A stretch of 37,514 bases of DNA, taken from Pseudomonadota bacterium. Its GTDB lineage: Bacteria; Pseudomonadota; Alphaproteobacteria; Acetobacterales; Acetobacteraceae. Positions within the stretch are counted from its first letter, which is position 1; each line of letters starts with the position of its first letter. Below are positions 33,392 through 37,514 of the stretch, one piece after another. The position numbers were made by a program, and so were the translations under genes. Location of the stretch: NCBI GenBank assembly GCA_019352115.1, contig JABBNW010000014.1, forward strand, positions 1 to 37,514, written 5' to 3'. Below the pieces are notes generated by a model. It was not told the DNA's origin, searched no databases, and saw only the letters and a program-made list of their open reading frames with translations.

Positions 33392-35215
33392 TCAGGTCGC
33401 AAGGCCGAACGCCGAGGCGTCTTCCGCCAGCAGCAGCCCGTCCTGCACCAGGGCCGCGGCCGCTGCCGCGCGGGCGGCGGCACCGGGACGTTCCGCCAGT
33501 GACAGGCGCGGATCGCCTACCGCTTCCCGCTCCGCCCTGGTGGAAGCGAACGCCAGGAAGCTGCCGTCGCGATCCGCGATTTCCCCCTCCGGATACGGCG
33601 GCGCGTAGCAGTTCCAGCCGGTGTGCGTGCCCGCCGGCACCGCGATGTCCGGCAGCCGCAGGCCGGCGATCTCGTTGCCGTCCGCATCGACCTGCGGCAC
33701 CAGCGCCACCCAGGCTTGCGGCGGCACCACGGGATCCACCCAATCGGCGAGCGGCGCCACGTCGTTCGGCGGCGGTGGCGGCGCCGCGCCCGGGATGGCG
33801 GGAAACGCGAGGGATTCCGGCGGCACCAGGGTGCCGTCGTCGATGCGCGGCAGGCGGGACGGCGGCGGCGGCACGCCGTCGGCCACCCAGGCGTCCAGCG
33901 CCACCAGCAGCGCGCGCACCGCGCCCATCGGATCGTGCCAGTTGCGCGGATTGGCGCAGGGACCGCGGTCGCGCGGCATGCCCGCCTTGCCCGCGTGCTG
34001 CGTGCCGGCCAGGAAGTAGCCGCGCACACCTTCCGGCAGTGCCACGTCGCGCATCCCGTCCGGCGAGGTGTGCAGCAGGCTCGCGCCCTTCTGCCAGTAT
34101 TCGGTGGCGGTGTTGGTCTCGATCAGCAACGGATCGCTGGCGTCCCCGGCCAGCAGCGCGCCGGTCGCGCCGGAGATCGGGTCGGTCAGCGCCGTCGCCG
34201 AGAACGGAAACGCGACCTCCGGGAAGTCGTGGTCCTCGTGCCAGGTGCGGGTGCGCGCGGGCTGGGCGAACAGCGCGTTGTGGAACAGCCGGCCGATGCC
34301 GGCGACATGGGTGAAGACGCCGTCGAACACGCGCGCCCCGTCCTCGGCGCGGTTGAAACCGAGCGCGATGTGGTCGCGCAGATACCGCCCCGCCTGGGAA
34401 ATGCCGAACCCGAGCGCGTGCGCCACGGTCCCGCCCGCGAGCGCCGCGCCGGGTCCGCGCAGGTAGGCCACAAAATCCCTTGTTGCCGCGAAGCCGAGCC
34501 CGAGCACGCGCGGGCCGGTCGCGACGTAGTGGAATTCGTAGATCGACCCCGGCTCGGGCAAGCTGCCTTCGGGCAGCAGGCGGATCGTGCGCGCGTCGAC
34601 GAAGGCGAAGGGAATGTTCTGCCGCGGCGCGGTCTGCGTGCGGCGCACGGTCAGCCGCGCGCCCTGCCGCTCCGTCGCTTCATACGCAAGCCGGAACGTC
34701 TCCAGCACGCCGAGGCGGGTGCCGGAGATGAATTCCTCCCGGATGCGCCGGGTCACCGGGGCGCCGTCCCGCAGGGCGACCGGGGCGTCCAGCGCCAGCC
34801 CGCCGTTCGCCCGCGGTGCGCCGGCATCCCAGCCGGACCAGGCGAGGGTGAAGCCGCGCCGCAGGACGAAGGCGTTGCCCAGGTCGGCCTCGGTCCGCGG
34901 CACATTGCCGGCGGCGCCGGCGCAGACATTGGCGAAGATCATCTTACGGCCGCGGTTGTTCACCTCGTACAGCAGCCGCCCGGGACGGTCCGCCGCATCC
35001 GCCGGGCGCAGCACTACGAAATCGGTGCGGTATGTCACCATTCCGGCCGGATCGCGGGGTGCCAGGTCGATCCCCGCGATGCCCGCATTGGCCGGATGGG
35101 CGGGATCGACCGCGCCGGACGCCACCCCTTCGACCCACACATACGCGCCCGCGGCGCCGAAGCGCGCCCCGTCCAGGAACGGGCGGGTGGCGCGAATCTC
35201 CAGATCCGTGATCAT
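33392..35215 (-). CDS. Large alpha/beta hydrolase domain protein (Abhydrolase_10-like)
   Basis: 607 residues, no signal peptide. Seen: an N-terminal beta region with DPAHPANAGIAGIDLAPRDPAGM, LLYEVNNRGRKMIF, and a core with HALGFGISQAGRYLRDHIALGFN (about 270-290), where G-I-S-Q-A-G is a nucleophile elbow with its serine, then further beta-rich stretches. The family is uncharacterised, often next to CoA-transferases or esterases. It follows the CoA-transferase B subunit by four bases, so it is in the same transcription unit and probably acts on the same substrate class. Confidence 0.78.
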   Translation of the reverse strand: MITDLEIRATRPFLDGARFGAAGAYVWVEGVASGAVDPAHPANAGIAGIDLAPRDPAGMVTYRTDFVVLRPADAADRPGRLLYEVNNRGRKMIFANVCAGAAGNVPRTEADLGNAFVLRRGFTLAWSGWDAGAPRANGGLALDAPVALRDGAPVTRRIREEFISGTRLGVLETFRLAYEATERQGARLTVRRTQTAPRQNIPFAFVDARTIRLLPEGSLPEPGSIYEFHYVATGPRVLGLGFAATRDFVAYLRGPGAALAGGTVAHALGFGISQAGRYLRDHIALGFNRAEDGARVFDGVFTHVAGIGRLFHNALFAQPARTRTWHEDHDFPEVAFPFSATALTDPISGATGALLAGDASDPLLIETNTATEYWQKGASLLHTSPDGMRDVALPEGVRGYFLAGTQHAGKAGMPRDRGPCANPRNWHDPMGAVRALLVALDAWVADGVPPPPSRLPRIDDGTLVPPESLAFPAIPGAAPPPPPNDVAPLADWVDPVVPPQAWVALVPQVDADGNEIAGLRLPDIAVPAGTHTGWNCYAPPYPEGEIADRDGSFLAFASTRAEREAVGDPRLSLAERPGAAARAAAAAALVQDGLLLAEDASAFGLAT

Positions 35216-35219
35216 CGCT

Positions 35220-35870
35220 TCAGGCCCGCGCCAGCGGTGCGTCGGTGCGCGCGGCGAGCGATTCGAACGACAGGCCGGGGATGATGTCGCGCACCACGAA
35301 GCCCTGCGGCGTCACGTCCAGCACCGCGAGGTTGGTGTAGACCCGCTTCACCGCGCCCTTCGCGGTCAGCGGATAGGTACAAGTCCGGCGCAGCCGCGGC
35401 GCGCCCTCCTTGGTCGTGTGCTCCATGATCACCCACAGCCGCTTGGCGCCGATCGCGAGGTCCATTGCGCCGCCGATCTGCTTCACCGGCTCATGTGCCG
35501 CGCGCGCCCAGTTCGCCAGATCGCCGTTTTCCGACACTTCGAACGCGCCCAGCACCGTAAGATCGAGATGCCCGCCGCGGGCGATCGCGAAACTGTCCGC
35601 GTGGTGCACGTAGGACCCGCCGGTGCGCAAGGTGATCGGCTGGGTCCCCGCATTCACCAGGAACGGATTGATCCGGTCGGGCGCCGGCGCGGGCCCGGCG
35701 CCGATCACGCCGTTTTCCGAATGGATGATCACCTCGCGGTCGGCGGGGATGAAATTGCCCACCTCGGTCGGGATGCCGATGCCGAGGTTGACCACCCAGC
35801 CTTCGGGAATGTCGTGCGCCGCCCGCGCCGCCATGCCGTCGCGATCGAGCGGAGTGAAACCGTCTGCCAT
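35220..35870 (-). CDS. 3-oxoacid/acyl CoA-transferase subunit B
   Basis: 216 residues. With subunit A it transfers CoA between carboxylic acids. Seen: NLGIGIPTEVGNFIP (about 28-42), the catalytic IIHSENGVIG (with the nucleophile Glu of SENG at about 50-57), and GGHLDLTVLGAFEVSENGDLANW. The family includes succinyl-CoA:3-oxoacid and 3-oxoadipate types; the acceptor cannot be read. Preceded by subunit A (31 bp) and followed by the hydrolase (4 bp). Confidence 0.93.
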   Translation of the reverse strand: MADGFTPLDRDGMAARAAHDIPEGWVVNLGIGIPTEVGNFIPADREVIIHSENGVIGAGPAPAPDRINPFLVNAGTQPITLRTGGSYVHHADSFAIARGGHLDLTVLGAFEVSENGDLANWARAAHEPVKQIGGAMDLAIGAKRLWVIMEHTTKEGAPRLRRTCTYPLTAKGAVKRVYTNLAVLDVTPQGFVVRDIIPGLSFESLAARTDAPLARA

Positions 35871-35901
35871 CGTCTGTCCTTTCTGCTCCGCCGGGGCCGG
35901 C

Positions 35902-36561
35902 TCAGCCGGACACGTGCAGCACGCGGTTGACGAAAATCCCCGGGGTCATCACGTGCTCCGGCGCCAGCGCGCCGAGGTCGACCACGTGCCGCGTCTGCGC
36001 GACCGTCAGCTTCGCCGCCATCGCCATCACCGGGTTGAAGTTCCGTTGCGTCTCACGATACGTCAGGTTACCCCAGCGGTCGGCCTGCCAGGCATCGATC
36101 AGCGCGACGTCGCCGGCCAGCGGATATTCCAGCAGGCAGGGCCGGCCCGCGATCTCCCGCACCTCGCGCCCTTCGGCCAGCACGGTGTCGGCGCCGGTCG
36201 GCGTGTAGAAGGCGGGGATGCCGGCGCCGGCGGCGCGCATGCGTTCGGCGAGCGTGCCTTGCGGCACGACCTCCACCTCCAGCCTGCCGGCGAGCAGCAG
36301 CCGGCCGGCGTCGCTCGCCGCGCGGACGAAGGAGCAGATCAGCTTGCGCACCCGCCCCAGGGTCAGCAGCCGCGCCACCGCGCTGCCGTCGCGTCCGCCG
36401 GAGTTGCAGACCAGCACGAGGTCCTTCGCCCCCTGTTCGATCAGCCCTTCGAGCAGCGCAGTCGCCATGCCCACATCGCCGAACCCGGCCAGCAGTACCG
36501 TGGCGCCGTCGGGCACGCCGTCCAGGGCCTCGGCGGTGGAGCGCACGAATTTGTCGATCAT
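35902..36561 (-). CDS. 3-oxoacid/acyl CoA-transferase subunit A
   Basis: 219 residues. Seen: DGATVLLAGFGDVGMATALLEGLIEQGAKDLVLVCNSGG (about 18-55, the subunit A fold opening with the GFG loop), KLICSFVRA, RLEVEVVPQGTLAERMRAAGAGIPAFYTPTG and a closing TPGIFVNRVLHV. First gene of the A-B-hydrolase operon on the minus strand. It is divergently placed to the sirtuin gene, 95 bp away. Confidence 0.92.
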   Translation of the reverse strand: MIDKFVRSTAEALDGVPDGATVLLAGFGDVGMATALLEGLIEQGAKDLVLVCNSGGRDGSAVARLLTLGRVRKLICSFVRAASDAGRLLLAGRLEVEVVPQGTLAERMRAAGAGIPAFYTPTGADTVLAEGREVREIAGRPCLLEYPLAGDVALIDAWQADRWGNLTYRETQRNFNPVMAMAAKLTVAQTRHVVDLGALAPEHVMTPGIFVNRVLHVSG

Positions 36562-36656
36562 GCCGGCGTTTTCACCCCCTCGGTTTTGCGGCAGGCTAAC
36601 CGAGGCAACAGCGCCGGTCCATGCCGCCGGCGGGACGAGCCGGTGGGACGGGGCGA

Positions 36657-37406
36657 ATGGATGATGCTGTCGCGGCGCTGCGGCGCCTGATCGAAGACGC
36701 GCACCGGGTGGTGGTGTTCACCGGCGCCGGCATCAGCACGGAGTCCGGGATCCCGGACTTCCGCAGTCCCGGCGGCATCTGGACCCGGCAGAACCCGATC
36801 TATTTCGACAAGTTCCTGGCCTCGGAGGACGCCCGCCGCGAGACCTGGCGCCGCCGGTTCGAGATGGAACCGGTCCTGCGCACCGCGCGGCCCAATCGCG
36901 GCCACGTCGCTGTCGCGGCGCTGGTGGCGACGGGCAGGGTGGACGCGGTGATCACGCAGAACATCGACGGTCTGCACCAGGCATCCGGGATCCCCGCGCG
37001 CCAGGTGATCGAGTTGCACGGCAACACGACCTACGCCACCTGCCTCGACTGCACCGCGCGCTACGAGATTGCCGATCTGGCCGCCGCGTTCGCCGCCGAC
37101 GGGCGGGCGCCGCGCTGCGCGCACTGCGCCGGGCTGGTGAAGACCGCGACCGTGTCCTTCGGCCAGGCGATGCCGGCGGCGGCGATGGTGCGGGCGGAGG
37201 AGGCGGTGCTGGAAGCGGATCTATGCCTCGCGATCGGGTCCTCGCTTGTGGTCTATCCGGCGGCCGGGTTTCCGCGCCTGGCGAAGCGGAACGGGGCGCG
37301 GCTCGTGATCCTGAACCGGGAGGAGACGGAGCTGGATCCGTTGGCCGATCTGGTGTTGCACCGGTCGATCGGTGAGACGCTGGGGGCCGCCGTCGGGGTG
37401 CAGTAG
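36657..37406 (+). CDS. NAD-dependent protein deacylase (Sir2 family)
   Basis: 249 residues. Removes acyl groups from lysines using NAD+. Seen: GAGISTESGIPDFRSPGG (23-40), QNIDGLH (101-107) with the catalytic H121 (LHGNTT), four zinc cysteines C129, C132, C154 and C157, and GSSLVVYPAAGFP. It looks like CobB/SirTM-type cytoplasmic enzymes; desuccinylase-specific Tyr and Arg residues are not identifiable by eye. ATG 36657 is used because MDDAVAALRR is a typical opening; the ribosome-binding site is weak. Confidence 0.93.
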   Translation: MDDAVAALRRLIEDAHRVVVFTGAGISTESGIPDFRSPGGIWTRQNPIYFDKFLASEDARRETWRRRFEMEPVLRTARPNRGHVAVAALVATGRVDAVITQNIDGLHQASGIPARQVIELHGNTTYATCLDCTARYEIADLAAAFAADGRAPRCAHCAGLVKTATVSFGQAMPAAAMVRAEEAVLEADLCLAIGSSLVVYPAAGFPRLAKRNGARLVILNREETELDPLADLVLHRSIGETLGAAVGVQ

Positions 37407-37422
37407 GGCCTTGGTTCGGCCC
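37406..37422 (+). terminator. Weak hairpin at the sirtuin stop
   Basis: GGGCC (37406-37410) pairs with GGCCC (37418-37422) around a 7-base loop. It overlaps the last base of the stop codon and lacks a T-run, so the call is weak. Confidence 0.25.
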
Positions 37423-37436
37423 GGCAGGAAGATAAC

Positions 37437-37460
37437 CACGGAGACACGGAGACACGGAGG
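37437..37460. repeat. Tandem CACGGAGA repeat (three units)
   Basis: CACGGAGA, CACGGAGA and CACGGAGG follow one another at the window end. Repeats of this type (CACGGAGA within CCACGGAGACACGGAG) are common in intergenic DNA of many bacteria, sometimes next to GxxExxY-family genes; that association is recalled, not shown here. The window stops before a possible downstream gene could be read. Confidence 0.8.
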
Positions 37461-37514
37461 TGCGCCGGGAGACCGGCAAGAGGAGAGGGTGCAAGTCCTT
37501 CACGATGAAAGGTA

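Noticed and set aside
36952-37503. Minus-strand open frame of 183 codons across the sirtuin and the end of the window
   Set aside because: Ser/Pro/Arg-rich antisense of the sirtuin gene, with no motif of its own.

Overview
The window is chromosomal DNA of a very GC-rich alphaproteobacterium. The gene set (minC-minD-minE in that order, murJ-trpS, yicC-gmk, zwf with an RpiR regulator, an ECF sigma factor with an RskA-type anti-sigma factor) and the frequent GTG/TTG starts suggest Rhodospirillales or Acetobacteraceae. That placement is inferred from gene content and codon use, not from a marker-gene comparison. I see no rRNA, tRNA, CRISPR array, intact insertion sequence or phage gene.

Layout. 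1-3.5 kb: the end of an unknown gene, then a minus-strand pair made of a small conserved protein and an 830-residue protein. The large protein has a PI3/PI4-kinase-like catalytic core (K216, DRH-N 331-336, DHG 350-352) between an Asn/Gln tandem-repeat leader and a long uncharacterised C-terminus. This is the most unusual locus here. 3.5-6.6 kb: a possible small RNA, the minCDE division-site operon and two small hypothetical genes that overlap tail to tail. 6.9-9.3 kb: zwf and an rpiR-type regulator. 9.5-16 kb, minus strand: a D-2-hydroxyacid dehydrogenase, gmk, yicC, anti-sigma factor, ECF sigma factor, uvrB. 15.9-16.5 kb: a DUF433-type antitoxin whose partner toxin survives only as a C-terminal scrap, preceded by a perfect 26-bp palindrome. 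16.7-20.1 kb: a secreted protein, then trpS and murJ.

20.1-27.2 kb, mostly minus strand, is accessory metabolism: an Asp/Glu-hydantoin racemase family protein, a luciferase-like oxidoreductase, a PIN toxin-antitoxin pair, a GMC oxidoreductase, a polytopic glycosyltransferase and an acyl-CoA dehydrogenase. 27.2-29.9 kb: a perfect FNR-type box ahead of a small exported Asp-Arg-repeat protein, an L,D-transpeptidase, a cupin and a single-domain response regulator. 29.9-37.4 kb: a nucleoside deaminase, an SDR, a YceI protein, an enolase-superfamily enzyme, an alpha/beta hydrolase with a two-subunit CoA-transferase, and a sirtuin. The window ends in three copies of an 8-bp repeat.

Working together: minCDE, murJ, gmk, trpS and uvrB are housekeeping genes. 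The oxidoreductases, SDR, enolase-family enzyme, hydrolase and CoA-transferase look like scattered catabolic functions. The kinase pair, the degraded antitoxin locus and the FNR-linked repeat protein are the parts that standard annotation would describe poorly.
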